DNA from: Ruminimicrobiellum sp045223915 | Lineage (GTDB): Bacteria > Elusimicrobiota > Endomicrobiia > Endomicrobiales > Endomicrobiaceae | NCBI GenBank assembly: GCA_045223915.1 | Contig: JBGUZU010000024.1 | Coordinates: forward strand, 1-22,041 | Reading direction: 5' to 3' | DNA: 22,041 bases | Shown here: positions 1-7,371 of the stretch, one piece after another | Position numbering within the stretch: position 1 is the stretch's first letter | Layout of the letters: every line of letters begins with the position of its first letter | The notes under the pieces: model-generated | What the model saw: the letters and a program-made list of their open reading frames with translations, nothing else | Database searches by the model: none | Told to the model about the DNA's origin: nothing | Made by a program: the position numbers and the translations under genes

Positions 1-135
1 ATATACTGCAAATGCTTTAAAAGAAGATGATGACTTTGCTGCTGTTGATGATGCTGCTTTTGGTGCTGCAAATGCTACTGCTGCTACTCCTGCCATGAAA
101 ACGGTTGCTACTAACAAGCTCATTACCTTTCTCAT
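1..135 (-). CDS. Secreted Ala/Ser/Lys-rich protein, 5' part only
   Basis: This reading frame starts at 135 and is still open at the left edge, so only the first 45 codons are present. The start is supported by an AAAGGAGAAGG ribosome binding site a few bases upstream. The N-terminus is a textbook Sec signal peptide: MRK, a hydrophobic core of about 17 residues, then AVAFA followed by AP, giving a likely signal peptidase I site after residue 23. The exposed part begins with an Ala/Ser/Lys-rich low-complexity stretch, so the product is exported to the periplasm or beyond. A 123-base leader separates it from a good promoter at 265-293. The family cannot be told from 45 residues. Its neighbour at 344-799 is also a small secreted Lys-rich protein, but the two signal peptides are not obviously duplicated. 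Confidence 0.75.
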   Translation of the reverse strand, partial: MRKVMSLLVATVFMAGVAAVAFAAPKAASSTAAKSSSSFKAFAVY

Positions 136-159
136 TTTCCTTCTCCTTTTTTTTAGATT

Positions 160-185
160 TGTAGAATCTAAGTTCTACATTTTTT
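160..185 (-). other. Leader hairpin upstream of the secreted-protein gene
   Basis: A perfect 7-bp stem, TGTAGAA (160-166) with TTCTACA (173-179) around a six-base loop, lies 25 bases upstream of the start at 135 in the leader of that gene. A run of T follows it on the plus strand (180-185), but there is no plus-strand gene for it to terminate. I read it as a leader structure of the minus transcript. Its function is unknown. Confidence 0.4.
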
Positions 186-264
186 CCGGCTGCTACAAAC
201 TTTAGACTTACCTCCTTTTTAAAAAGTTTCACCTAATTTATTTTTGTTGCATGCCGTAATGTTT

Positions 265-293
265 AGCATAGCCCATACATTTTCAAATTTCAA
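265..293 (-). promoter_or_regulatory. Sigma-70-like promoter for the gene at 1-135
   Basis: On the minus strand TTGAAA (293-288) and TATGCT (270-265) are separated by exactly 17 bases. Transcription would start near 258 and give a leader of about 123 bases before the ATG at 135. The leader also holds a second Shine-Dalgarno-like AAAAAGGAGG with no useful start codon after it. This is prediction from consensus only. Confidence 0.45.
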
Positions 294-343
294 CATTTTT
301 AAATCAATTTCACAAATTTTTTACACATTTATATATACCTATA

Positions 344-799
344 TTAATAGCATCTGCACTTATTGTATCTCTTTGCAAAGTGTCTGTTGTGACCTTTTTT
401 TGCAAAATGTTTTTTGTGATATCCGTTCTTTTTTGCAAACTTGAAGTTTTTGTTATGACCTTTTTTTGCAAAATTTTTACCGTTTTTACCATATCTTTTC
501 TTTGCAAATTCTTTTCCTTTTTTACCATTTTTATTTTTTGCGAATTTTGATTTTTTATCGTTCTTTTTAGCAAAATCTTTTTTTCCTTCTTTTTTCTTTT
601 GATCTTTCTTTGCAACATTTGTTTCTTTCTTTGTATCTTTTTTTACATCTTTTTTATCATACTTCTGTTCAACTTTTACTTTACCGTTATCTTTAGGTGC
701 TTTTTTCCCGTCTCCCGGTCCCATTGCAAAACTTGCAGTTGTAAGTCCAAACATCAACATCAAACTTAACATCATTTTTGCGATTTTTAAATTTCTCAT
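344..799 (-). CDS. Secreted, highly basic FAK-repeat protein
   Basis: This is a 151-residue protein with a clear signal peptide. Positive residues are followed by a Met/Leu-rich core, and cleavage is likely after ASFA (residue 25). The mature part is dominated by Lys and Asn, with Gly and His towards the end. From about residue 75 it contains seven Phe-Ala-Lys motifs (FAKK, FAKN, FAKR) spaced 8 to 13 residues apart, with Gly, Asn, His and Lys between them. It ends in Lys-Cys-Arg-Cys-Tyr. The start is fixed by an AAAGGGGG ribosome binding site. I do not recognise a family. A very basic secreted protein could bind polyanions such as LPS, nucleic acid or peptidoglycan, but that is a guess. A TATAAT at 883-878 (minus strand) could be its -10, without a convincing -35. 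It is transcribed towards the secreted-protein gene at 1-135. Confidence 0.75.
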   Translation of the reverse strand: MRNLKIAKMMLSLMLMFGLTTASFAMGPGDGKKAPKDNGKVKVEQKYDKKDVKKDTKKETNVAKKDQKKKEGKKDFAKKNDKKSKFAKNKNGKKGKEFAKKRYGKNGKNFAKKGHNKNFKFAKKNGYHKKHFAKKGHNRHFAKRYNKCRCY

Positions 800-977
800 T
801 TTGTCCCCCTTTACTACTTTTTTTCAAATACACAATTAAGACAAAACGAAAAACAAAAAAGTTACACCTTTTCCTTAATTATATTTTAGCTAAACAAGTT
901 TTATTTTTTACTTATAATTTCACATTTGCCTTCTTTATGTACCATTCGTTTCACTTCCATTTATGTACACCGCAGTC

Positions 978-1086
978 GGCAAATGTTTTATTATAAGTAA
1001 AAACTTGAAAACTCTTTGACTGCAAACAACGGCAACGACATTTCGCCAAATACTTCATTATAATTGAAAATCTTGAAATCCTTTGA
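978..1086. repeat. Two direct near-copies of a 42-base unit
   Basis: Segments 978-1019 and 1045-1086 align along their length, sharing the pattern GCCAAAT, TTCATTATAA, CTTGAAA and CTTTGA, with a 67-base offset. A third, more degenerate copy lies inverted near 1318-1360 in the right arm of the surrounding element. Confidence 0.5.
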
Positions 1087-1126
1087 GAGTAAAAAATGAC
1101 AAAAGAGGAAAATATACTTATTATAG

Positions 1127-1183
1127 ATCCCGGATCAAGTCCGGGATGACAAAAAGCAATGGATTGCCACGGGATTTCATCCC
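1127..1183. repeat. REP-like palindromic module
   Basis: A perfect 8-bp stem, ATCCCGGA (1127-1134) with TCCGGGAT (1140-1147) around a five-base loop, is followed by a second small stem, GGGAT/ATCCC (1171-1183). TGACA words flank the module. GC-rich modules of this kind, whose translation reads as CHPGLDPGS, are widespread intergenic repeats in unrelated bacteria. The GC content stands out sharply from the AT-rich surroundings. Confidence 0.65.
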
Positions 1184-1261
1184 TCACAATGACACCGCTT
1201 AGTCGTTCAAGATCTTAAGATTTTGTGTTAGAATCATAATCAATTAGTAATTATTAATTAA

Positions 1262-1296
1262 AAAAAATGGGAAGAAAAAATTTCTTCCCATTTTTT
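1262..1296 (-). terminator. Strong rho-independent terminator, usable on both strands
   Basis: The 16 bases at 1262-1277 are perfectly complementary to 1281-1296, with a three-base loop. The stem contains TGGGAAG/CTTCCCA and is bordered by A and T runs on the two sides, so both strands end in a U-tract. It lies about 160 bases downstream of the gene ending at 1457 and probably ends that operon. Confidence 0.85.
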
Positions 1297-1456
1297 ACAT
1301 TATTGTTGTTCTTTACATTCAAAGGATTAAATATTTTAAATAAGAATGAAGCATTTGACGACTGTGGTGTACAAAAGTGAAACGGTACATAAAGAAGGCA
1401 AATGCAAAATTATTATTTAAAAGATAAATCCGTTTCGCCAAATATAAAAAAAAGTG

Positions 1457-3259
1457 CTATTTTTGTTTCTTCAGTGCATCTCCAATAATACTTTCAATAT
1501 TATTAACCGCACCAATCTTCTCGTTAATCTGTTTCAACACCGCATCTTTCTGTCCCTGCAAGCTCTTTTCGATTTCTTTGGCTTTTTCCTGTGCAAGTTC
1601 ATTAACTTTTTGTTTTATCTTATCTTTTGCTTCGTTAACTTTTGCCGAGAAAAGTTTTGAAATAGCATCATAAAGTTTTTTATCTATATCGGAATTAATT
1701 TTCACATCAAGATTTTCACTGTCTTGAGTTTGAGCGGTAAGATTAACATCAAAAGATTTTATTGAGTTTGTAATTTGTGCCAAATATTTTAAATTTCCTT
1801 CTATAGAATTTAAATCTTTTTCTTTTATATTTCTAAAATTAATGTCCGCTTTTGCCAAAAATCCCGAAGTATCCAAATCAAACAAACTTTTAACATCTAT
1901 AGTTGCAGTATTTACAAGCGGCAAATAATCGTTAGGTTCTATATCTAATAATGAACTACCTTCAAAACCGAAAATTTCAACCGCTATTTGATCTTTAAAA
2001 TTTGGTGTTCTGTGATCAAAATTACCTAAAACACTTAATTGTTGTTCTGCAGTGCTACCTCTAAGCGCCATTGTCATCAAATCTTTTACCATACTTGGTG
2101 AAGAAGAAATATTTTTTATTAAACCTGAAAAATCTATACCGACTTCTTCTTTGGTTTTAGCCGTTGTTCCTGTCACTTTCATTAACGAAATAAGTAACGA
2201 AGGATAAAGTTTTTCTCTGAATATTATATCTCTGCCCAATGCTCTTTGTTTAACTTCTTTTACTTCTTCTTCGTCCGAACCTTCCGGAATATATTGCTTA
2301 ATTATTGAAATATAATAAAGCACTTTTTCTACTCTGTTAACCCACTTTGTTCCAAACAACATTTGAGATATATTTTTGGTATTAAGTGTCGGTATCGATA
2401 TTTTTTCACAAATCATATTAACATCGTTTGTTATGGTATTTTTAATTTGTTTTGTAACATCTATCGTTGCACTTACATCTTTTTTAGCATTGTTAAGTTC
2501 AGCCAAAATATCGTCGAACTCTTTTTTCAGTGTTTTAAGTTCGTTAACTTTTTTAGCGGTATTTGCAATATCCGCCAATGAACCGAACTTACTTTTTGAA
2601 AGGTCATCCGCCAATGTTTTTGCTCTGTTTATTTTTTCTTCATAATTAAAATTATTTATTTTATCCTGATAAGATTTATATTTATCCTGTAAATCCGCAG
2701 AAACTTTTTCTACTTCTTTTATTGAAGAAAGACCGCTGTCTTCTATAAGTTTGTTTACGTCAAAATTTTTTATTTGATCTTGAATTTTGTTGAACATTTC
2801 AACCGACGGCAAATTATTAAATTCAGTTACCGTTTTCTCTTTTGCGGTTTTAAACATTTTTGCAAATTTACTTTCTTTGTTTGATTTTTTCTTTTTCGGT
2901 AACTCACCGGAAGTTTTTCTGTCTGTTTGCCATCTCAATCCGTCCAAAATCATTTCATCTATAACAACTTTTTTTCTTAACAGCGGAGCAAACCTTACAT
3001 CAAATCTTATTTTTTCTATATCAACCAAATTTTTGAAATAATTGTTTTTGTCCGCAGCTCTAAATCCGTTTATTGTAACGGAACAATTTTTGAAACTTGT
3101 TTTTAAATAATCTATTTCAACTTTGGCACCTACAGCCGTTTGCCCTGCAGATATTATTACCTTCTTTAAAATTTTATCGAAAAACAAAATATTTAATATT
3201 GCTATAAGAGCAATAATAATTATTGTTGTTAACAAAAAACTCCATCTTATAATTTTCAT
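1457..3259 (-). CDS. TIGR03545-type AsmA-like envelope protein
   Basis: This is a 600-residue protein with an N-terminal membrane anchor or uncleaved signal (residues 6-28) and a long periplasmic part. The early region resembles AsmA/BAM-like repeats: a GAKVEIDYLKT-like strand pair, a conserved TINGF segment and VVIDEMILDGLRW. A long coiled, Lys/Glu-rich middle (about 115-290) follows. A C-terminal domain ends in a second coiled stretch. The order and the partner gene fit the TIGR03545 family, an uncharacterised family of bacteria with outer membranes that often sits beside TIGR03546. The ATG is preceded by AGGAG at good distance and lies 12 bases after the stop of the upstream partner, so the two form an operon. 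The role is unknown. By analogy with AsmA-like proteins it may act in lipid transport or envelope homeostasis, which is inference. Confidence 0.75.
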   Translation of the reverse strand: MKIIRWSFLLTTIIIIALIAILNILFFDKILKKVIISAGQTAVGAKVEIDYLKTSFKNCSVTINGFRAADKNNYFKNLVDIEKIRFDVRFAPLLRKKVVIDEMILDGLRWQTDRKTSGELPKKKKSNKESKFAKMFKTAKEKTVTEFNNLPSVEMFNKIQDQIKNFDVNKLIEDSGLSSIKEVEKVSADLQDKYKSYQDKINNFNYEEKINRAKTLADDLSKSKFGSLADIANTAKKVNELKTLKKEFDDILAELNNAKKDVSATIDVTKQIKNTITNDVNMICEKISIPTLNTKNISQMLFGTKWVNRVEKVLYYISIIKQYIPEGSDEEEVKEVKQRALGRDIIFREKLYPSLLISLMKVTGTTAKTKEEVGIDFSGLIKNISSSPSMVKDLMTMALRGSTAEQQLSVLGNFDHRTPNFKDQIAVEIFGFEGSSLLDIEPNDYLPLVNTATIDVKSLFDLDTSGFLAKADINFRNIKEKDLNSIEGNLKYLAQITNSIKSFDVNLTAQTQDSENLDVKINSDIDKKLYDAISKLFSAKVNEAKDKIKQKVNELAQEKAKEIEKSLQGQKDAVLKQINEKIGAVNNIESIIGDALKKQK

Positions 3260-3271
3260 ATTATTACTCTC

Positions 3272-3781
3272 CTATTTAACTATTTTTATTACATTCGTAC
3301 TAAGTATTGTTGCCGACAATATTTTTACTATTTTCCATTTGGAAACTTTTTCTCTTAAATGCGTTCTGTAATAAACCAATAACTTTTTAGCTATTATCAT
3401 ATTAGGTATTATTAAAATTATACCCGTAACCAAACTGCCCATAACTACGGTATTGTTAAACTTTGTAAAAGGAACTACAGGTAAGTTATAAAGATATGTA
3501 TAGAAACCGTTTAAAGAGTTTATATTTAATATGTAATAGCCTAAACTATCAAATAACGGATCTAAAGCAAAGCTTAATATTTCGTATACTGCCCAAGCCA
3601 AAAACGCAGCGGAAATATTAACTCTAAACATCATTATTACAATAAACAGCACAAGCTTCATAAACATATTAGGAACAAGTCCCAATATTGCACCGAGTGC
3701 AAATCCCCAAGCAACTTGGTTAGGTGAAATGTCTGTTTGAAAAATTACGATTACCTGTTTTAATAATTTTAAGAAAAACAT
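3272..3781 (-). CDS. TIGR03546-type (DUF2062-like) inner-membrane protein
   Basis: This is a 169-residue polytopic membrane protein. The N-terminal amphipathic segment is followed by the characteristic SPNQVAWGFALGAILGLVPN stretch (about residues 19-38). After that come a helix around 40-56, a helix with AAFLAWAVYEILSF, a loop of about 40 residues, a C-terminal helix near 113-130 and a basic tail. The length, the Gly-rich first helix and the partner gene immediately downstream match the TIGR03546 family. The function is not known. The ATG has an AAGGAG ribosome binding site that directly abuts a hairpin (3793-3815), so initiation may depend on that structure. Co-occurrence with the TIGR03545-like protein suggests one envelope complex or process. 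Confidence 0.75.
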   Translation of the reverse strand: MFFLKLLKQVIVIFQTDISPNQVAWGFALGAILGLVPNMFMKLVLFIVIMMFRVNISAAFLAWAVYEILSFALDPLFDSLGYYILNINSLNGFYTYLYNLPVVPFTKFNNTVVMGSLVTGIILIIPNMIIAKKLLVYYRTHLREKVSKWKIVKILSATILSTNVIKIVK

Positions 3782-3792
3782 TTTGAACTCCT

Positions 3793-3815
3793 TAAAAATC
3801 GCTTTGCGATTTTTA
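3793..3815 (-). promoter_or_regulatory. Hairpin abutting the ribosome binding site of the TIGR03546-type gene
   Basis: AAAAATCGC (3794-3802) pairs perfectly with GCGATTTTT (3806-3814) around a TTT loop, plus one flanking T-A pair. In the minus transcript the stem ends in a U-run and is followed at once by AAGGAG and the start codon. It could act as a terminator or attenuator, or simply protect the site. It belongs to the same hairpin type as those at 9489-9509 and 14160-14180. Confidence 0.6.
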
Positions 3816-4010
3816 GCTTAAAGCTTAGAGCTTACAGCTTATAAAACGACCATTTTAGTTTATAGTTAAATGAAAGAAATTTTATAAGTCTAAAAACTAT
3901 TTTATATTATACATTTTTTATTCTATATTTTTTTTACTCTACAAAAAATAATGTAGCAAAAAAGAGAAAAATTTATAGTTTGTGGTGAGAAGAAATATTT
4001 TTAAATTGAA

Positions 4011-4037
4011 GTGTACAAAAGCAAAGCGGTACATGAG
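4011..4037. repeat. Third copy of the dispersed GTGTACAAAA...GGTACAT core
   Basis: The sequence starts GTGTACAAAAG and ends CGGTACATGAG. It matches 1369-1395 base for base except for a few positions, and matches the reverse complement of the left arm near 940-970 more loosely. As at 1369-1456, it lies just beyond the stop codon of a minus-strand gene. Confidence 0.6.
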
Positions 4038-4075
4038 ATTTAAAAATATAAATTCGTAGCCCAAAATATAAATTT

Positions 4076-4741
4076 TTATCGTGACGAGAGATTATTAATA
4101 ATATTAATAATCTCTTTAGGCTCTTTCGCCTGATAGTTTGGGGCCAAATCATTTAATTGTTGTTGCGAAGAGTATCCGTACAAAACACCTATTGTTGTTA
4201 TACCGGCATTTTTACCAACCATTATATCGTTTGCACCGTCACCTATCATAACAACATCTTCTTTATTTAAAGAAAACTTTTTTAAGATTTCGTATATCGG
4301 CAACGGGCTTGGCTTTTTCTCTTTAAAGGAATCCCCGCCATAGATATTTGTAAAATATTTTGAAAGTCCAAGTGTTTCTAAAATTTGTTTTGAAAATCTT
4401 TCATCTTTATTGGATAGTAAAACTTTTTGTTGCGGAATGTTTGAAAGCATTTCGGAAACATTTTTGTACGGTAAAGTTTTGTCCGTTAAATGTTTGGAAT
4501 AATTATCTTTAAACTTTTTAACGGCTGTATCAAATTCTTCATCTTTAATGTCCGTTAAAACCGCTTTTACGAGTGCGGTTATTCCGCTACCCAGATAAGA
4601 AGCAACCTTATCTACGGATAGCGGACCAAAACCATATTCATGCCTTACAAAATTTACGGCATCTGTTAAATCGTATTTAGAATCTATTAATGTTCCGTCT
4701 AAATCGAATATAACAAGTTTTATATTATTGTTTAAAACCAT
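4076..4741 (-). CDS. HAD-superfamily phosphatase, phosphoglycolate-phosphatase-like
   Basis: This is a 221-residue, cytosolic HAD hydrolase. Motif I is DLDGT, with nucleophile Asp13 and acid/base Asp15. Motif II is Ser110-Asn111, motif III is Lys142/Lys143 before PSP, and motif IV is GDGAND, with Asp168 and Asp172 for magnesium. A helical cap lies between motifs I and II (about residues 20-90). This order fits the Gph/PGPase and pyrophosphatase PpaX group. The true substrate cannot be read from sequence. Its ATG lies inside the last codons of the phosphorylase gene (10-bp overlap), so it is translated with it. That context hints at a sugar phosphate. A beta-phosphoglucomutase role is unlikely, since the phosphorylase makes alpha-glucose-1-phosphate. 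The length is normal for the family. Confidence 0.8.
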   Translation of the reverse strand: MVLNNNIKLVIFDLDGTLIDSKYDLTDAVNFVRHEYGFGPLSVDKVASYLGSGITALVKAVLTDIKDEEFDTAVKKFKDNYSKHLTDKTLPYKNVSEMLSNIPQQKVLLSNKDERFSKQILETLGLSKYFTNIYGGDSFKEKKPSPLPIYEILKKFSLNKEDVVMIGDGANDIMVGKNAGITTIGVLYGYSSQQQLNDLAPNYQAKEPKEIINIINNLSSR

Positions 4742-7341
4742 TTAATTATGCCCGGAATATATTCAACTTTATCCATATATTGCGGAACTATTCTTACGGT
4801 ATAACCGCAATGTCCTACCATTCTTGTAGGAGCTTCGATTTCATATATATATGTTCCGTCTTGTTCTTTTGAAACCATTTTCATGTTTTCAAATGTTTCA
4901 TCGCTTAACACATTTTTCGTATTCAAATAACCTTCATAAACTTGAACGAAAACATCTTCCGGAGCAATACCTGCCAAATTAACTCTGACTCTGATTTTTA
5001 ACGGTTCACCTATTTTAATTGTTTTTGAACCTGTATTATCGTCCGCACTTATAATTGAAACTCTGTTCCAATTTCTTTCTATGTTGCTTTGCCAATCTGC
5101 TTTTTTCTTTGCAAGTTCATAGTTGTTTTCTTTCATCTTTTCGGTCAATTCCATGGATGGAACATAAAATTTTCTTGTATAATCTTCAATCATTCTGTTT
5201 GTATTAAACATAGGACCTACTGTTTGCATACAAGCTTTCATTTTTGTTATCCAACCTCTGGGCAAATCGTCTTGACCTCTGTCGAAGAACAATGGAATAA
5301 TTTCTTTTTCCAACATTTCATATATCGATCTTGATTCCATTTCGTTTTGATATTCCAAATCGTTATAAGTATCTGTTGAACCTACAACCCAACCGTTTTC
5401 TCCGTTATAACCTTCACACCACCAACCGTCAAGCACACTGAAATTTATTGCACCGTTAACCGCAGCTTTCATTCCGCTGGTACCTGATGCTTCCTGCGGT
5501 CTTAAAGGATTGTTCAACCAAATATCAACACCTTGAACCAAATAATGTGCAACGTTCATATCGTAATCTTCCAAGAACACTACTTTATATTTCAAGTCAG
5601 GATCGGAAGTTAAAGCAATTATACTTTTTATAATTTCTTTACCTTTATCATCTTTCGGATGAGCTTTACCTGCAATAATTATTTGAACAGGTTTTTCTTT
5701 ATTGGTAAGTATTTTTTTAATTCTATCGAGGTTTCTGAATATTAAGTTACCTCTTTTGTATGTTGCAAATCTTCTTGCAAAACCGATTGTTAATGCTTCA
5801 GGATCCAAAACTTCATCCGCATAAGCTATCATATGCTTTGAAAGTCCTCTTCTTTCCAACTGCATTTTTAATCTGTTTCTTGCAAAAGATACAAGTCTTT
5901 CTTTTCTTCTTTCGTGGCTTCTCCAAAGTTCGGCATCAGGAATATCCGCAACTCTTTGCCACAAAGTCTGATCTGAAGGTTCGTCTATCCAATCGTCTCC
6001 GATATATCTTTGGAACAAACCTGCAAATTCGTAAGATATCCAAGTATTTGTATGAATACCGTTAGTAATATGTGTTATAGGAATTTCTTTTCTTGGAAGT
6101 TCCGGCCAAACATTTTGCCACATTTCTCTTGATACGGTTGCATGCAATCTTGAAACACCGTTAGCTTTACCGCAAGCTTTAAGAGCAAGAATTGTCATTG
6201 AAAAATCTTTGTCGATATTTTCAGCTTTCAAGTCTCTGCCTAAAGCTAAGAATTGTTCTTTTGATAATCCTAATTCTCTATATAAACTTTCGAAATATGT
6301 TGAAACAAGCTGTGAAGAAAATACTTCGTTACCTGCAGGAACAGGAGTATGTGTTGTGAATACACAATTTGATTTAACAACTTTTTGTGCCTGTTCGAAA
6401 GATAAGCCTTTGTTCTTCATTAACATTCTCATTTTTTCCAACAATAAGAATGCGGAATGTCCTTCGTTAATATGTATTACGGAAGGATCGATATTCAAAA
6501 GTTCCAAAACTTTCATACCGCCGACACCCAACAACTTTTCCTGTTTAATTCTCATTTCTTTGTCGCCGCCGTAAAGTTCACCGGTAATTGTTCTGTCTTC
6601 AGCGGAATTTTTATCAAAATCCGTATCCAACAAATAAAGAGCAACTCTACCTACTTGAATTTTCCAAATTCTTGCAAAAACTCTCGGTGAATGAGGTAAC
6701 GATATTTCTATCGATAATGTGTTACCGTTTTCATCGGTTAAAAGTTGCATAGGCATACTGTAAAAATGATTTACTTTATATTCTTCTATTTGCCAACCGT
6801 CGATACTTAAATGTTGTTTAAAGTATCCGTTTCTGTATAATAAACCGATACCTACCAAAGGAAGTCCCATATCACTTGCGGATTTCAAATGATCTCCGGA
6901 CAAAACTCCGAGACCTCCGGAATATATAGGCAAACTTTCGTGAATAGCAAACTCTGTAGAAAAATATGCTATTTTTTTATCTTTATATTCCGGGAATGTT
7001 TTATCGAACCATGTAGGAACAGACATATATTTATCGAGTTCAGCTTTAACCAATTTCATATGTGAAATAAAACTCGTATCATCTGCAAGTTCTTCCAATC
7101 TTGATTGCTTTACAAGTCCCAACATTGCTTTCGGGCTGTGATAAGATTCTTCCCACACATCTCTGTCCAATCTTCTAAACAATTCTACCGCATCACTGTT
7201 CCAACACCACCACATATTTTCGGAAATGGTTGCCAAATCTTTTAAACTTTCCGGTAAAGAAGGTGTAACTACAAAACTTTTCGCTTTTATCGCTGTAAAA
7301 GTTTCCTGATTTTCGTTAAACAAATCATTGTTTTTCAACAT
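4732..7341 (-). CDS. glgP: Alpha-glucan (glycogen/maltodextrin) phosphorylase
   Basis: This is an 869-residue enzyme that releases alpha-glucose-1-phosphate from glycogen or maltodextrins in the cytosol. It begins with the DUF3417-type N-terminal region (LPESLKDLATISENMWWCWN, about residues 29-48) typical of the TIGR02094 bacterial and archaeal alpha-glucan phosphorylases. The substrate-site region AYFSTEFAIHESLPIYSGGLG follows. The pyridoxal-phosphate site is EASGTSGMKAAVNGA, with the Schiff-base Lys near residue 625. A C-terminal beta-rich extension of about 90 residues is usual for this subgroup. The length is complete. The ATG follows an AAGGAGA site. The gene starts 30 bases after the small gene at 7372-7482 and overlaps the HAD phosphatase gene downstream, so it belongs to the long hpt-to-phosphatase run. 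No glycogen synthesis gene is in the window. Confidence 0.93.
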   Translation of the reverse strand: MLKNNDLFNENQETFTAIKAKSFVVTPSLPESLKDLATISENMWWCWNSDAVELFRRLDRDVWEESYHSPKAMLGLVKQSRLEELADDTSFISHMKLVKAELDKYMSVPTWFDKTFPEYKDKKIAYFSTEFAIHESLPIYSGGLGVLSGDHLKSASDMGLPLVGIGLLYRNGYFKQHLSIDGWQIEEYKVNHFYSMPMQLLTDENGNTLSIEISLPHSPRVFARIWKIQVGRVALYLLDTDFDKNSAEDRTITGELYGGDKEMRIKQEKLLGVGGMKVLELLNIDPSVIHINEGHSAFLLLEKMRMLMKNKGLSFEQAQKVVKSNCVFTTHTPVPAGNEVFSSQLVSTYFESLYRELGLSKEQFLALGRDLKAENIDKDFSMTILALKACGKANGVSRLHATVSREMWQNVWPELPRKEIPITHITNGIHTNTWISYEFAGLFQRYIGDDWIDEPSDQTLWQRVADIPDAELWRSHERRKERLVSFARNRLKMQLERRGLSKHMIAYADEVLDPEALTIGFARRFATYKRGNLIFRNLDRIKKILTNKEKPVQIIIAGKAHPKDDKGKEIIKSIIALTSDPDLKYKVVFLEDYDMNVAHYLVQGVDIWLNNPLRPQEASGTSGMKAAVNGAINFSVLDGWWCEGYNGENGWVVGSTDTYNDLEYQNEMESRSIYEMLEKEIIPLFFDRGQDDLPRGWITKMKACMQTVGPMFNTNRMIEDYTRKFYVPSMELTEKMKENNYELAKKKADWQSNIERNWNRVSIISADDNTGSKTIKIGEPLKIRVRVNLAGIAPEDVFVQVYEGYLNTKNVLSDETFENMKMVSKEQDGTYIYEIEAPTRMVGHCGYTVRIVPQYMDKVEYIPGIIKWF

Positions 7342-7371
7342 ACTCTATATCTCCTTATAACAACTCTCTTA

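Larger units (their letters stand above)
923..1404. repeat. Inverted-repeat element, MITE-like or compound dispersed repeat
   Basis: The 21 bases at 923-943 are the exact reverse complement of 1384-1404. Similarity continues inwards with gaps. GTACC, a GTTTCACTT segment, GTACACCRCAGTCG and CAAATG follow on the left arm, and their complements occur in the same order on the right arm down to about 1318. Weaker similarity continues about 20 bases outwards on both sides. The interior carries the REP-like module and the terminator and no gene. A related core recurs at 4011-4037, so the unit is dispersed in this genome. It could be a non-autonomous mobile element or a repeat cluster. I see no clear target-site duplication. 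Confidence 0.55.
800..1456. other. 657-bp gap without a credible gene
   Basis: The gap holds an inverted-repeat element (about 905-1425), a REP-like hairpin module (1127-1183), two direct near-copies of a 42-base unit (978-1019 and 1045-1086) with a third inverted copy near 1318-1360, and a strong terminator (1262-1296). The open frames across it translate palindromic repeats and lack ribosome binding sites. Confidence 0.7.
3782..4075. other. Repeat-rich gap
   Basis: No gene is supported. It holds the hairpin at 3793-3815, an AGCTTA word repeat (3815-3841), TTTATAG-type words, and a dispersed-repeat core at 4011-4037. A minus-strand TATAAT (3911-3906) could be the -10 for the envelope pair, but no -35 is convincing. 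Confidence 0.55.

Noticed and set aside
17..232. 71-codon minus-strand frame at the left edge
   Set aside because: It overlaps the signal-peptide frame starting at 135 in another phase and includes the predicted leader. Its poly-Ser end is the shifted reading of the Ala-rich stretch.
310..618. 102-codon Lys-rich frame inside the FAK-repeat gene
   Set aside because: It is an out-of-frame shadow of the A-rich FAK-repeat gene, which has a signal peptide and a good ribosome binding site.
951..1187. 78-codon open frame with CHPGLDPGS
   Set aside because: It translates the REP-like palindromic module. This peptide is a familiar false product of such repeats, and there is no ribosome binding site.
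4076..4741. Beta-phosphoglucomutase acting on the phosphorylase product
   Set aside because: The phosphorylase makes the alpha anomer, and the GDGAND motif and cap fit generic Gph-like phosphatases better.
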